A DNA stretch of 44,441 nucleotides from Pelotomaculum sp. PtaU1.Bin035. GTDB lineage: Bacteria; Bacillota; Desulfotomaculia; Desulfotomaculales; Pelotomaculaceae. Positions within the stretch are counted from its first letter, which is position 1. Every line of letters begins with the position of its first letter. Of this stretch, positions 28,776 through 37,329 are shown one piece after another. The translations under genes and the position numbers were made by a program. The notes beneath the pieces were generated by a model. It saw only the letters and a program-made list of their open reading frames with translations. It was not told the origin of the DNA and searched no databases. The stretch spans positions 1 through 44,441 of the forward strand of contig MVRN01000076.1 in assembly GCA_002067965.1 (NCBI GenBank), written 5' to 3'.

Positions 28776-29515
28776 ATACCCTCCCCGGTCCATGCTTCCG
28801 CGCCCAGCGCTTCTTTCTGAAAGGAAACCAGCCGGCTGATTCCCCGCACCGCCAGATCAATCATTTCGTCCATCTCCCGCCTGGTAAAGGAAGCTTCCTC
28901 CCCGGTACCCTGGACTTCTACAAAGCGGCCGGAGCCGGTCATAATGATGTTCATGTCGACCTCCGCCGCCGAATCTTCTTCGTAGCAAAGGTCAAGCAGG
29001 ATTTCGCCCTCCAGCCGCCCGACACTGGTAGCGGCAATATAGTCGGTCAAAGGTATGCGTTTAAGCAAGCCCCGCCCCTTCAACTTGTATAAAGCTTCCA
29101 CCAAAGCCACAAACGCCCCGGTAATTGAAGCCGTGCGCGTGCCGCCGTCCGCCTGGATGACGTCGCAGTCCAGATAAACAGTCCGCTCGCCCAGCGCCGC
29201 CAGGTCGGTCACCGAGCGCAGCGAACGCCCGATCAGGCGCTGGATCTCATGAGTTCTGCCGCCTATTTTACCCTTGGCCGCCTCTCTGGGGGACCTTACA
29301 CCGGTAGCGCGCGGGAGCATGCTGTATTCAGCCGTGACCCAGCCTTTTCCTCCTCCCCTTAAAAAAGGAGGGACTCTTTCTTCCACTGTCGCCGTGCAAA
29401 TAACTCTGGTATCCCCCACTTCGATCAGGACAGATCCCTCAGCATACTTATTATAGTTCTTTGTTATCCGCACCGGCCTTAATTGCCCGGGCTCTCTACC
29501 GCCAACTCTTTCCAT
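28766..29515 (-). CDS. rph: Ribonuclease PH
   Basis: A phosphorolytic 3'-5' exoribonuclease that trims tRNA 3' ends. 249 residues with '[30 protein letters not shown]', the RNA-binding '[32 protein letters not shown]', '[26 protein letters not shown]' and '[24 protein letters not shown]'. AGAGGGG precedes the ATG. The order rph-rdgB-yfcE is common in Firmicutes and joins RNA maturation with nucleotide clean-up. Confidence 0.96.
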   Translation of the reverse strand: MERVGGREPGQLRPVRITKNYNKYAEGSVLIEVGDTRVICTATVEERVPPFLRGGGKGWVTAEYSMLPRATGVRSPREAAKGKIGGRTHEIQRLIGRSLRSVTDLAALGERTVYLDCDVIQADGGTRTASITGAFVALVEALYKLKGRGLLKRIPLTDYIAATSVGRLEGEILLDLCYEEDSAAEVDMNIIMTGSGRFVEVQGTGEEASFTRREMDEMIDLAVRGISRLVSFQKEALGAEAWTGEGIWP

Positions 29516-29563
29516 ATTTGCCCCTCTCGATTATTGTTAGTGTTACTGACCCGGCCGCCTATT

Positions 29564-30337
29564 TCAAGGCACCAGGTAAGTCTCTCCTTCTTGCGCCGCC
29601 GATACCGGCCCGCCGAACCCCGCCTTGGCCAGGGCGCTAAGCTCGGCAAGGTCGTATTCCGGCCAAAAATGGGTGATCAACAGCCGCCCTGCGCCGGCTG
29701 CCCCGGCCACTTCCCCGGCCTGACGGGCGGTCAGATGGATCTCCTCCATGTAGTTCGCGTCGCTGTCCAGGCCGCTCGCCTCGCACAAGAACAAGCCCGC
29801 CCCCGCAGCCAGCGAGATAAGTTCGTCCGTCCGGGCGGTATCGCCTGAAAAGACCAGCCTGCCCGATCCCTCAACTGATACGGAGTAGCCCGGCAGGGAG
29901 TGTCTCGCGGGCGCAAAACGGACTGCCAGCCCACCGACGTCCAACCTCCGGGCGGTAAAACCACAGGATATATTGTCTGCCGGCAGCGATTCAATGGCTG
30001 TTACCTCATAAGCCTTTTGGTAGCTGTCAAGGAGGCCGAATTCTCCCGCCGGCCGTGACGGGATATACAATTTCAGCGGCCCGGCGCGGCTACCCGAGCG
30101 CCTGGCTCCTTCCACCGCGTGCCGAAGCGGAAAGAGATCCAGGTAATGATCGTGGTGCAGGTGTGTTACGATTACAGCGTCCAAATCACGAAAATCAATA
30201 TAGCCCATTAACCTGCTCAAAATGCCGCTGCCCGCTTCGAGCAACACATTTACCCCGCCACCGCGGAGCAGGTAGCCCGAGCAGGCGCCGCCCGCCCTGG
30301 GATAAGGCCCCCAGCAGCCAAGGACAGTAAGCCGCAT
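29564..30337 (-). CDS. Metallo-beta-lactamase-fold hydrolase (RNase Z / phosphodiesterase-like)
   Basis: 257 residues. It opens 'LTVLGCWGPYPRAGGACSGYLL', has the metal site 'THLHHDHYLDLF' (HxHxDH form), a later His in 'APARHSLPGY', 'LVFSGDTART' with the bridging Asp, and 'LLITHFWPEYD' near the end. The pattern is that of RNase Z-like and cyclic-nucleotide phosphodiesterase-like members; without the RNase Z exosite I would not call it tRNase Z. Its ribosome site overlaps the tail of the HgdC-like gene, so it belongs to the same operon. Confidence 0.85.
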   Translation of the reverse strand: MRLTVLGCWGPYPRAGGACSGYLLRGGGVNVLLEAGSGILSRLMGYIDFRDLDAVIVTHLHHDHYLDLFPLRHAVEGARRSGSRAGPLKLYIPSRPAGEFGLLDSYQKAYEVTAIESLPADNISCGFTARRLDVGGLAVRFAPARHSLPGYSVSVEGSGRLVFSGDTARTDELISLAAGAGLFLCEASGLDSDANYMEEIHLTARQAGEVAGAAGAGRLLITHFWPEYDLAELSALAKAGFGGPVSAAQEGETYLVP

Positions 30338-30356
30338 CTTTTAAACCTCCACAATT

Positions 30357-31124
30357 TTACACAATAACATTCCCTCTATAAACACAGCAGCCTATAGCGC
30401 CGGTATATTCCGGTTTTTCCGGTACAACTACCGCCGCCCCCGTCTCCTTCCCGATAATCTCCGCGAGCGCGCGGCTGCGGGCCACTCCGCCGGTAAACAC
30501 GACAGTGCCGCTGGCAAGCTTGGCCAGCATCGGGTGAATACGCTTAAAGATGCTGTAATTTACCCCCGCCGCCAGGGAAGGGATGGAATAACCCTCTACG
30601 ACCTTGCCGATTAGCTCGCTCTCCCCGAAAATGGCGCAAGTGGAGGCCAGTTCCACCGGATCCCCGCAGTGGCGGCCGAGTTCTTCCAGGCTGACATTTA
30701 ATACCGCCGCCATATTTTCCAGGTATCTCCCCGTGCTGGCGGCGCACTTGTCATTGGTCAGAAAGTCCACGAGCCGGCCTCTGCGCACCAGAGCTGCCTT
30801 GCTGTCCTGGCCGCCCAGGTCGAGCAGGGTAAAATCAGCCAGCCCGGTCAGGTACGCGGCGCCCAGCATATGCGCTTTTACTTCAGGGATCACCCGCGCG
30901 CCCCGGACGTCAACGGTTTGACGCCCGTACCCCGTCGCGGCTATTTCCGCGCCGGCGACGTCAAGGCCGAGGGCGGCAAAGTCGACGGTAAGCTGCCCTC
31001 CCGCTTTTTTCCCGAATTCCCGGTAAAATTTTATCGTATCAAGCTCATGAAGCTGTAAAGAGCCGTCTTTTTCCATTAACGCAATTTTTACATTGCGGCT
31101 GCCCAAGTCCAGCCCGGCAAACAT
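30357..31124 (-). CDS. HgdC-type ATP-dependent activator (archerase) of 2-hydroxyacyl-CoA dehydratase family
   Basis: 255-residue ASKHA ATPase with 'GLDLGSRNVKIAL' (phosphate-1), 'LLDLGGQDSKA', 'NDKCAASTGRYLENMA' (Cys127) and 'STCAIFGESELI' (Cys163). In HgdC these two cysteines of each subunit hold a [4Fe-4S] cluster at the dimer interface, and ATP hydrolysis drives a low-potential electron into the partner protein. The obvious partner is the HgdB-like gene four bases upstream. Length is normal for the family. Confidence 0.9.
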   Translation of the reverse strand: MFAGLDLGSRNVKIALMEKDGSLQLHELDTIKFYREFGKKAGGQLTVDFAALGLDVAGAEIAATGYGRQTVDVRGARVIPEVKAHMLGAAYLTGLADFTLLDLGGQDSKAALVRRGRLVDFLTNDKCAASTGRYLENMAAVLNVSLEELGRHCGDPVELASTCAIFGESELIGKVVEGYSIPSLAAGVNYSIFKRIHPMLAKLASGTVVFTGGVARSRALAEIIGKETGAAVVVPEKPEYTGAIGCCVYRGNVIV

Positions 31125-31128
31125 GTGA

Positions 31129-32106
31129 TCACCTCAACATATCCAGAAAAGCGTCCAGACGCATCTTGGTACGTGCGTCCAGGCGGTTGGGCTTGTCGCC
31201 CTCCAGGGTCAGCAACGGCAAGTCGAGCTTCTCTCTGACGATCAGGTCTTCGATCTGGCGGAAACAGAAGCTCTGGGCGTAATGGATAACACCGTCCAGT
31301 TTGCGCCGGTCCGCTTCCCTGCGGATATCCTCTAAACGAAAAAAGATACTGTAAGGATAAGTGTACTGCCGGTATTGCTCCACCAGGCCGCCTGTTTCAA
31401 AAGGCATGGCGAACTGCCGTTGGACCTCATTAAACACCACACGCGCCCCGCGCTCTTCAAGATAGTTATACAAGTCGCCCACGATCGGGGGCACACCGAT
31501 ATATCCCAAGCGCAACTCACCTTTTCTAGGCGGCCGGGAGCGGGCTTCTTCTAATAATAACTCTGTCTCGGCACTAAATTTTTCCGGGTTTCCGCTAAAA
31601 TCGCTGCAACTGACCTGATAGAGGTGGTTTTCCCACCCGCTGGCCAGGTTTTCCTGCCAGGTCAGCCGGTCCAATTCCCGCACCTTGTCCCGCACCCGGC
31701 CCAGGCGCTCCCTGGACTCATTCACTTGATTCCAGGATACCCCGAAGAATGACATCATCTTTTCAATCTGCAGGCGCAATAAGTCTGCGTCCCGGCCATA
31801 AGGAAAGGCAAAGGGCACGATCTCCACCCCGGCCAGTTGGAGGGTTTCCATAAGGGCGTGGGTATTGCTGCAATCACCCTGGGTTACCGCGATGACCGTT
31901 TGGATATCCCGGTGATTCAACACCGTGCTGTAAATCCCTTTGATCCAGGCGCATAAATTCCGGGGGTAGCCGGCCAATTCGGCTTCTTCCACCAGCGCCC
32001 GGGGATCTTCGCCGGTTATAAACAGGTTATTCAAGTCCACCGGAGTCCAACCCGCGGCAAATATTACTTCCACAGGTATTGTCGTGGTAATGCCCGCCTT
32101 GGGCAA
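31129..32106 (-). CDS. 2-hydroxyacyl-CoA dehydratase D-component-like protein (HgdB/DCCP-related)
   Basis: 325 residues resembling one subunit of 2-hydroxyacyl-CoA dehydratases. Cys52 ('RNLCAWIKG'), Cys79 ('QGDCSN') and Cys281 ('SFCFRQ') fall where HgdB-type subunits and double-cubane proteins ligate their Fe-S cluster; Cys167 is extra. Only this one subunit gene is present, so it would act as a homodimer or alone, unlike two-subunit dehydratases. The adjoining activator gene makes a complete electron-donor/acceptor pair. The substrate is unknown. The start is a TTG after AAGGAGG. Confidence 0.82.
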   Translation of the reverse strand: MPKAGITTTIPVEVIFAAGWTPVDLNNLFITGEDPRALVEEAELAGYPRNLCAWIKGIYSTVLNHRDIQTVIAVTQGDCSNTHALMETLQLAGVEIVPFAFPYGRDADLLRLQIEKMMSFFGVSWNQVNESRERLGRVRDKVRELDRLTWQENLASGWENHLYQVSCSDFSGNPEKFSAETELLLEEARSRPPRKGELRLGYIGVPPIVGDLYNYLEERGARVVFNEVQRQFAMPFETGGLVEQYRQYTYPYSIFFRLEDIRREADRRKLDGVIHYAQSFCFRQIEDLIVREKLDLPLLTLEGDKPNRLDARTKMRLDAFLDMLR

Positions 32107-32143
32107 GCTTCATACCTCCTTCCCGCAGTTAAAATAGCGCCTT

Positions 32144-32230
32144 TATTCAGAATTCAGCAGTCAGAATTCAGAATAATTCAAGACAATAAACCGCTCCCTT
32201 ATCCTGACTCCTGAGTATTCTAATTACTAT
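32144..32230. repeat. Dispersed intergenic repeat, full copy
   Basis: The left arm carries CAGCAGTCAGAATTCAGAAT, the centre AATAAACCGCTC, and the right arm CCTGACTCCTGAGTATTC. The arms are imperfect inverted repeats of each other, so the whole can fold as one hairpin. It is similar to 36191-36280 and 39053-39098. Confidence 0.6.
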
Positions 32231-32270
32231 TACTATTCACTAGCTTGGTGAGGGATCCTCTTTTTTATCC

Positions 32271-32327
32271 AAAAAAAAAATTAACCCGTGCCGGGTCCGC
32301 TTTATAAAAGCCGGACCCGCCGGGTTA
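32271..32327 (-). terminator. Intrinsic terminator of the cell-wall amidase gene
   Basis: TAACCCG pairs with CGGGTTA (32282-32288/32321-32327) and an inner GGGTCCG-like stem extends the hairpin. On the minus strand ten T residues follow (32271-32280). It lies 30 bases after the amidase stop codon and is a textbook terminator. Confidence 0.9.
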
Positions 32328-32356
32328 TATTACTCATAGACTTATTGCTATTGCCG

Positions 32357-34159
32357 CTAAGCTGTCCTTTTCTCGGCGAAGTAAGCCCCGATCCCTCTGG
32401 CAATCGCTTCCGCCACCTTGTTGCGGAACTGGTCGGTCTTCATTAGTTTTTCTTCGGCGGCGCTGGAAATGAACGCTACTTCCGCCAGGACTGCCGGCAT
32501 ATTTGAAGTGCGCAGCACCGCGAAGTTGGCGTCCTTCACGCCGATATCCCGCAGGCCCAGGGCTTTGAGCAGTTCGGCCTGGACATAGCGCGCCAGCCTG
32601 CCGCTTTCCTGAATCCTGGCAGCTTGCTTGGCATCACCGTTGCCGCTGTAAATATACGTGGTGGTGCCCCCTATTGATTTATCATTATTGGCGTTCATAT
32701 GGATGCTGACAAAAACGTCAGCTTTGGCGTTATTTGCTTTGTCGGTGCGCGGATAAAGGTCTATGTCCTGGTCGCCGGACCTGGTCAGGACGACCTTCGC
32801 CCCTTGCGCCTCTAATATTTTTGCGACTCGCCGGGCGATATCAAGATTAACCTCTTTCTCTTTGGTCCCTCCCGATCCCACAGCGCCGGGGTCGCTGCCG
32901 CCATGGCCGGGGTCGATGGCAATGACTTTGCCCCGGTAAGCCCCGCTGATATCCGGGATGTAAGTTTGAACGGTCAGCACTTTCTGATCGCTGGAAAGTG
33001 AGGCCACGTACTGAGCCCCGCCGGACAATTCAAAAACCAGCCTGGTTATGTCAGGGTCTTTTTGATAATAACCGGCCCGCACATTGAGTACAGTGTCGGA
33101 ATTGACTTTGGTGCTTTGCGGCAGATTGCCGATCGCGACCCCCTTCAGGTCCACAACCAGCCGGTCGGGGTTGTTCAGGAAAAACGACGAGTAGTCAAAA
33201 GGCGCGCTGGCTTCAACAGTTGCGTTTGTTTTGCCGCCGGACTGGCTTATCTTTAAGGAAAGCGCCTCGCCGGCCGGCCTGTCCGCACTCCCTCTGCTTC
33301 CCTCCGGCACGCCATTATCCGGGTTCTGCGCAGCCGGAGCAGGCTGCAGGACATTTACCAGCCAGCCTGCCACCCAGCCCTCCGCACCGCCGCTTAACTT
33401 TACCTTATACCAGTCACCGGACTTGTCCAACACCGGAAGACGTTCGTTCAACCCTACCTGTGAAAACACATCATACCCGGTTCCCGGCCCGCCGCGGACA
33501 TTGACCACGCTGCCGGTAACCACGGCGATCTCCCCGCCGGACCGGGACCCGCCGGAGCCGGAAGAAACCGGCTGGTTAACTGGCGGGCTAACATCCGGGC
33601 CGGCCGTTTCTATGGCGACCAGCCAGCCTGCCACCCAGCCCTCCGCACCGCCGCTTAACTTTACCTTATACCAGTCACCGGACTTGTCCAGCACCGGCAG
33701 ACGTTCGTTCAACCCTACCTGTGAAAACACATCATACCCGGTTCCCGGGCCGCTGCGGACATTGACCACGCTGCCGGTAACCACGGCAATTTCCCCGCCG
33801 TACCGGGACCCGCCGGAGCCGGAAGAAGCCGGCTGGTTAACTGGTGGGCTAACATCCGGGCCGGCCGTTTCTATGGCGACCAGCCAGCCTGCCACCCAGC
33901 CGGTTAAGCCGGAATTCAGCTTGACGCTGTACCAGTCACCGGATTTGTTCAGGACCGTCAGGCGGTCACCCAGGGCAGCCTGCGCCGCCACCTGGTAACC
34001 CGTTCCCGGACCGCTGCGGATGTTGACAAGGTCAACCGCAACGACAGCAGTATCTCCGGCAGCGGCAGAGACGTATGGACTTGTCAACAGGACGCCGAAA
34101 AACAGCATTAGGCCCAATAAAACAACGAAGCCAAAAGAAAACCGGTATCTAAAACGCAT
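32357..34159 (-). CDS. N-acetylmuramoyl-L-alanine amidase with three SH3b domains and AMIN domain
   Basis: A secreted peptidoglycan hydrolase of 600 residues. After a signal peptide ('FVVLLGLMLFFGVLLTSPYVSA') come three bacterial SH3 domains (about 38-100, 125-185, 212-272) joined by Gly/Ser/Pro linkers, an AMIN domain (about 300-400), and a C-terminal amidase_3 domain. The last has the zinc motif 'IDPGHGGSDPGA', 'SIHMNAN' and the catalytic Glu in 'AVLAEVAFISS'. SH3 units 2 and 3 repeat almost exactly with an 87-codon period. I prefer the ATG at 34159 over a GTG five codons upstream. Confidence 0.95.
   Translation of the reverse strand: MRFRYRFSFGFVVLLGLMLFFGVLLTSPYVSAAAGDTAVVAVDLVNIRSGPGTGYQVAAQAALGDRLTVLNKSGDWYSVKLNSGLTGWVAGWLVAIETAGPDVSPPVNQPASSGSGGSRYGGEIAVVTGSVVNVRSGPGTGYDVFSQVGLNERLPVLDKSGDWYKVKLSGGAEGWVAGWLVAIETAGPDVSPPVNQPVSSGSGGSRSGGEIAVVTGSVVNVRGGPGTGYDVFSQVGLNERLPVLDKSGDWYKVKLSGGAEGWVAGWLVNVLQPAPAAQNPDNGVPEGSRGSADRPAGEALSLKISQSGGKTNATVEASAPFDYSSFFLNNPDRLVVDLKGVAIGNLPQSTKVNSDTVLNVRAGYYQKDPDITRLVFELSGGAQYVASLSSDQKVLTVQTYIPDISGAYRGKVIAIDPGHGGSDPGAVGSGGTKEKEVNLDIARRVAKILEAQGAKVVLTRSGDQDIDLYPRTDKANNAKADVFVSIHMNANNDKSIGGTTTYIYSGNGDAKQAARIQESGRLARYVQAELLKALGLRDIGVKDANFAVLRTSNMPAVLAEVAFISSAAEEKLMKTDQFRNKVAEAIARGIGAYFAEKRTA
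33361..33881. repeat. Tandem 261-bp repeats encoding SH3 domains
   Basis: The stretch from 33361 recurs from 33622 with only scattered base changes, and a more diverged third unit begins at 33883. The 261-base period keeps the reading frame (87 codons). The near identity of two units points to a recent duplication or gene conversion. Confidence 0.85.
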
Positions 34160-34203
34160 TATAACCCACCCCACGCCCCAGGCTGTTTAATTACAGCTTA
34201 AAT

Positions 34204-34265
34204 CAAAAAGAACCACATGGGTGTTGAAGTTTGAAACATTTTGTAACTTCAACACCCATGTGGTT
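34204..34265 (-). terminator. Long perfect hairpin with T-run, terminator of the permease gene
   Basis: AACCACATGGGTGTTGAAGT plus one T (34211-34231) is fully complementary to 34245-34265: 21 base pairs without mismatch, with a 13-base loop. On the minus strand CTTTTTG follows, and the permease stop codon is 65 bases upstream. The stem is longer than most terminators. Confidence 0.65.
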
Positions 34266-34330
34266 AGACTCCCAAAAGCTTCAAAAAGTTCCCTTCGTTG
34301 CCCTGGATTATATTACCATTGACATCGCCG

Positions 34331-35695
34331 CTACTTCCTCCCGGCTTCTTCCGTCACCCGCGGCGGGCGGCGTCTTGCCGCAGGTTTGCGGGCGTCATAC
34401 TTCTTTTTCAAATATGGCACGGCAGTGTTCACATAAACCAGGCAGGCCAGAAAGGCTGTAAGCAAAACCATCAGCACCCGCAGTTCGGCCAGTACGGCTG
34501 CTGCCAGGACAGCAAAGACCGCGGCTGTTGACACCGGGATAACGTCCCCCCCTTTTACAAGGTAGGGGCGGGCCTGGCCCGGCATCTTGCGGCGCAGGCT
34601 GATTACAGCCAGGCCCACCAGGGCATAGACAATGGACTCCATAGCGGCTGCCAGTTTCACCAGGACCAGGTAGCGGTGGGTCAGCAGCGTCACACAGGCT
34701 ACGGCCAAGCCGACAAAAAAAAGGGTAACAATAGACACCCACGGCGTGAAAAAGCGCACGCTCACCCGGCAGAAAACCGCCGGGAGGACGTGTTCCCTGG
34801 CAGACGCGTACATGAACCGGGACACGCTGATCAAGCCGGCGTTAAAAGTAGTCACGGAAGCCGCCAGGCTGACCGCCACCATCCATGCCGCGCCGGCGCT
34901 TCCTAAAACCTGCCGGGCGAACACCATCTGGGGAGCGGCTGAAGCTGCCAGCGCCTCTTTCGGCACGACGGCGGTCATAGCCACCGTGAAAACAGCGTAG
35001 GCCACACTAAGAATACCCAGGGCAATCATCATGCCCCTGGAAATCTGCCTTATTTGAGTAACCTCTTCGGCCAGGGGCGTCACCCACTCAAAGCCGACAA
35101 AGAGAAAAACTCCCACTGCCACGGCTTGGATCAGGCCGGAAGCGCCGCCCGGCGAGAAAGGCGTGTTTAGCTGAAAGCCAATTTTATTGAAGGCAATCAA
35201 GCTGATTAAAAACATTGAAGCGATCAGGCTGTAGGTGATTATGTCTTGAAAAACCCCGGCGATTTTCATCCCCCTGATATTCATCCCGGTAGCTAGGAGA
35301 AGCAGCAAGACGATCCAGAAATAAGGCGGCACAGCCGGAAAGACCTCGCCCAGCACCCTTGACAGGACATAACTTTCCGCCCCGACCACACCGACAATCA
35401 CAATCGCCATGTATAATATCGAAACCGTCAGTGACACCTGATCATTAAAAGCGCGGCTGAAGTAAAGCCGGATCCCGGCGGCGGTAGGCAACAAGCCGTT
35501 CAGTTCGGAAAAACAGGCAGCGGCCAGAAAACAAAGGGCCCCACCGATCAGGATGGCGATCCAGGCGGTATCTCCCAATACATAATTAGCCACTTGAACG
35601 GCAGCCACAAAAGACGAACTGGCGAGGGTCAGGCCGGCGCTGGTGGCAACCACTGTGCGCAGGGTAAGGACCCTTTTTAACTGCAAACTATTCAC
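34331..35695 (-). CDS. APC-superfamily amino-acid permease
   Basis: 454 residues with about twelve hydrophobic segments and the APC opening 'LTLRTVVATSAGLTLASSSFVAAVQVANYVLGDTAW'. 'GVFLFVGFEWVTPLAEEV' in TM6 and 'NAGLISVSRFMYASAREHVLP' in the TM8 loop are typical of amino-acid/polyamine antiporters. The C-terminus is strongly basic. The substrate cannot be read from sequence. The start is ambiguous (GTG at 35695, or TTG three codons later, better spaced from GGGG). It overlaps the end of an SCP2-like gene by 8 bases, so the two are coupled. Confidence 0.88.
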   Translation of the reverse strand: MNSLQLKRVLTLRTVVATSAGLTLASSSFVAAVQVANYVLGDTAWIAILIGGALCFLAAACFSELNGLLPTAAGIRLYFSRAFNDQVSLTVSILYMAIVIVGVVGAESYVLSRVLGEVFPAVPPYFWIVLLLLLATGMNIRGMKIAGVFQDIITYSLIASMFLISLIAFNKIGFQLNTPFSPGGASGLIQAVAVGVFLFVGFEWVTPLAEEVTQIRQISRGMMIALGILSVAYAVFTVAMTAVVPKEALAASAAPQMVFARQVLGSAGAAWMVAVSLAASVTTFNAGLISVSRFMYASAREHVLPAVFCRVSVRFFTPWVSIVTLFFVGLAVACVTLLTHRYLVLVKLAAAMESIVYALVGLAVISLRRKMPGQARPYLVKGGDVIPVSTAAVFAVLAAAVLAELRVLMVLLTAFLACLVYVNTAVPYLKKKYDARKPAARRRPPRVTEEAGRK

Positions 35696-36146
35696 CCCAG
35701 ATCATCAGGGAAATAAAATCCAGGCGTATTATGTCGTCTTCAGATCCCATTATTCTCAATGTGCCGTTGTTGTAGGGCTCGGTGGGAGCAATATCGCCGT
35801 AAAAAATGTCTGCCAGGGTCTCGCTGTCTGAAATCACCGTCAGGTCGGGGTTTTCCGAAGCCCCCTCCTTTAAAGAAACCTCGCCGTCCCATAAAGTTAA
35901 AGTATGCAGGGACTCGATATCGGTGGCTTTGATCACAACCACCCGGTCCCAGTCCCTGTTCATTACTTTTAAACGTAAATTATTGTTATAATTATCTTTA
36001 AAAACTGTCAGGCTTTCAGTAATCTCTAAGTGAGTCGCCAAAACTTGCTTCTTACCTGGTTTCTGAAATCTAAACAAATCAAATCCGCTTAGATCCCTCT
36101 CCCGTCCGACTAAACGGGAGGCAGTATCACAATTCACCGGATGCAA
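35688..36146 (-). CDS. SCP2 sterol-carrier-like domain protein
   Basis: 152 residues. The C-terminal two thirds read like an SCP2-type lipid-binding fold: 'LRLKVMNRDWDRVVVIKATD', 'LTLWDGEVSLKEGASENPDLTVISDSETLADIFYGDIAPTEPYNNGTLRIMGS'. The acidic/hydrophobic pattern and the 'DLTV.SD..TL..I..G...P......G.L...G' spacing are characteristic. Its start is TTG; a later TTG ('LATHLEITES') is possible and would remove a poorly matching N-terminus. Overlap with the permease suggests a shared job, perhaps with a hydrophobic substrate, but this is speculation. Confidence 0.65.
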   Translation of the reverse strand: MHPVNCDTASRLVGRERDLSGFDLFRFQKPGKKQVLATHLEITESLTVFKDNYNNNLRLKVMNRDWDRVVVIKATDIESLHTLTLWDGEVSLKEGASENPDLTVISDSETLADIFYGDIAPTEPYNNGTLRIMGSEDDIIRLDFISLMIWGE

Positions 36147-36190
36147 CTGCTAAGAAACCTCTTCCTCTCTGAAACTTATTTTGTTACTCT

Positions 36191-36280
36191 TCAGGAATTC
36201 AGTGGCCAGCAGTCATAATTCGAATGCTCAGAGACGATAAACCGCTCTCTTGTTCCGGCTCCTGACTGCTATTATTTAAC
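36191..36280. repeat. Dispersed intergenic repeat, full copy
   Basis: It contains GGAATTCAGTGGCCAGCAGTC, the central GAGACGATAAACCGCTCTC, and the right arm GGCTCCTGACTGC. Left and right arms are imperfect inverted repeats. It fills most of the gap between the SCP2-like and the next leftward gene. Confidence 0.6.
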
Positions 36281-36285
36281 TCCAG

Positions 36286-37206
36286 TTATCTATTCTCTAA
36301 ATTCAGGACCCGCGGCTGGAAATCCAGCTTGTCCAACAGGTCCAGGTAATCCGCCGGGGTAATCTGCTCCGGCAGCTTACCCAGAATGGCCACCATGGCG
36401 GCCTCTATCACATTTGTACCGAATGAGCGCCCTTCAAATTCGGGGGTGGTGGTGACCAGTGTGCCCACTCCCTTTTCGCGCAGGAAATCAATATCTTCCC
36501 GCGTGGTTGTATTGGTAAGAATGATCCGCCGGTCCATACCGTCCGGCATAAAGCGCCTGATCAAGTGATAATCCCCGGCAATAACCTCAGCATCGTGGTA
36601 ATAATGCGCAAATTGCTTCACCTTGGCCTCATCCTGGCTTTCTTGCTTTTTACCGGTGGGATAAAGCATGTGGAAGGGCATTTTAACCAACTCGGGGAGC
36701 GTGCGGCCGGCGATCTCCTCCAGCTCTGCCACTGTCCTGACCGGATAAGTCATACCCATGGTAAAGATCAGGTCACCGAAAGTCATATCACAGCCCATAT
36801 CGGAAAGCGCTTCAGCCATACCGAACCGGTCCAGAGAACTAACCATCAGGACTCTCATACCCCTTTTGAGCAGGCCGGTCTTTTCGGCAAGAATCCGCAC
36901 TACTTCCCGCTCAAGGGTGTTTTTCAAACCGCTGCCGTCCACCACCGGAGTCACTTTTACCGCTTCCATCAGCTTGAGCCCGTCGCGGATCGTATAGCGC
37001 TTCCGCCGGACAAACAGGTAAACGTCAATCCCGCCAAGGCCGATGGCGTCTACCTTTCCGTCCAGTTCCCGCAATACTTCCAGTGCGCGGTTAAAGTCAC
37101 CGTCAGTACCCATCCGGGATATTTTAAACTTCTCACCCAGGAGTTCCACCCGGACCGTGTGGTCACGCCTGGAAGAACCTAGGCTGACACTGACCACATG
37201 CTTCAA
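36286..37206 (-). CDS. 'Quinate 5-dehydrogenase' family protein of unknown function
   Basis: 306 residues. It matches a family seen in thermophilic and sulfate-reducing Firmicutes and named quinate 5-dehydrogenase in databases, but I see no clear Rossmann GxGxxG and doubt that name. Recognisable blocks are 'KHVVSVSLGSSRRDHTVRVELLGE', 'IGTDGD'-like 'MGTDGDFNRALEVLRELDGKVDAIGLGGIDVYL', 'PVVDGSGLKNTLER', 'DRFGMAEALSDMGCDMTFGDL' and 'LTNTTTREDIDFLREKGV'. The TTG at 37206 is 8 bases after GGAGG; the longer frame upstream lacks a ribosome site. No operon partner is adjacent. Confidence 0.75.
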   Translation of the reverse strand: MKHVVSVSLGSSRRDHTVRVELLGEKFKISRMGTDGDFNRALEVLRELDGKVDAIGLGGIDVYLFVRRKRYTIRDGLKLMEAVKVTPVVDGSGLKNTLEREVVRILAEKTGLLKRGMRVLMVSSLDRFGMAEALSDMGCDMTFGDLIFTMGMTYPVRTVAELEEIAGRTLPELVKMPFHMLYPTGKKQESQDEAKVKQFAHYYHDAEVIAGDYHLIRRFMPDGMDRRIILTNTTTREDIDFLREKGVGTLVTTTPEFEGRSFGTNVIEAAMVAILGKLPEQITPADYLDLLDKLDFQPRVLNLENR

Positions 37207-37329
37207 TAAAAAAACCTCCAATCCCACCCCGATCTTGATCACGATATTTACTCTACCATTGTATCCAAGATTAGCTAAAAACACAAGCGGGGCCTGTTTA
37301 ACGCCTCCCCATATCGCGCGATTCCCCGC

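Noticed and set aside
33350-33900. A CRISPR-like direct repeat array
   Set aside because: The repeats are 261 bases, in frame, and encode SH3 domains; there are no short repeats with unique spacers anywhere in the window.
33231-33998. A 255-codon plus-strand frame with Pro/Ser/Thr repeats over the amidase
   Set aside because: Its repeats simply mirror the SH3-coding repeats on the other strand; it has no ribosome site or signal.
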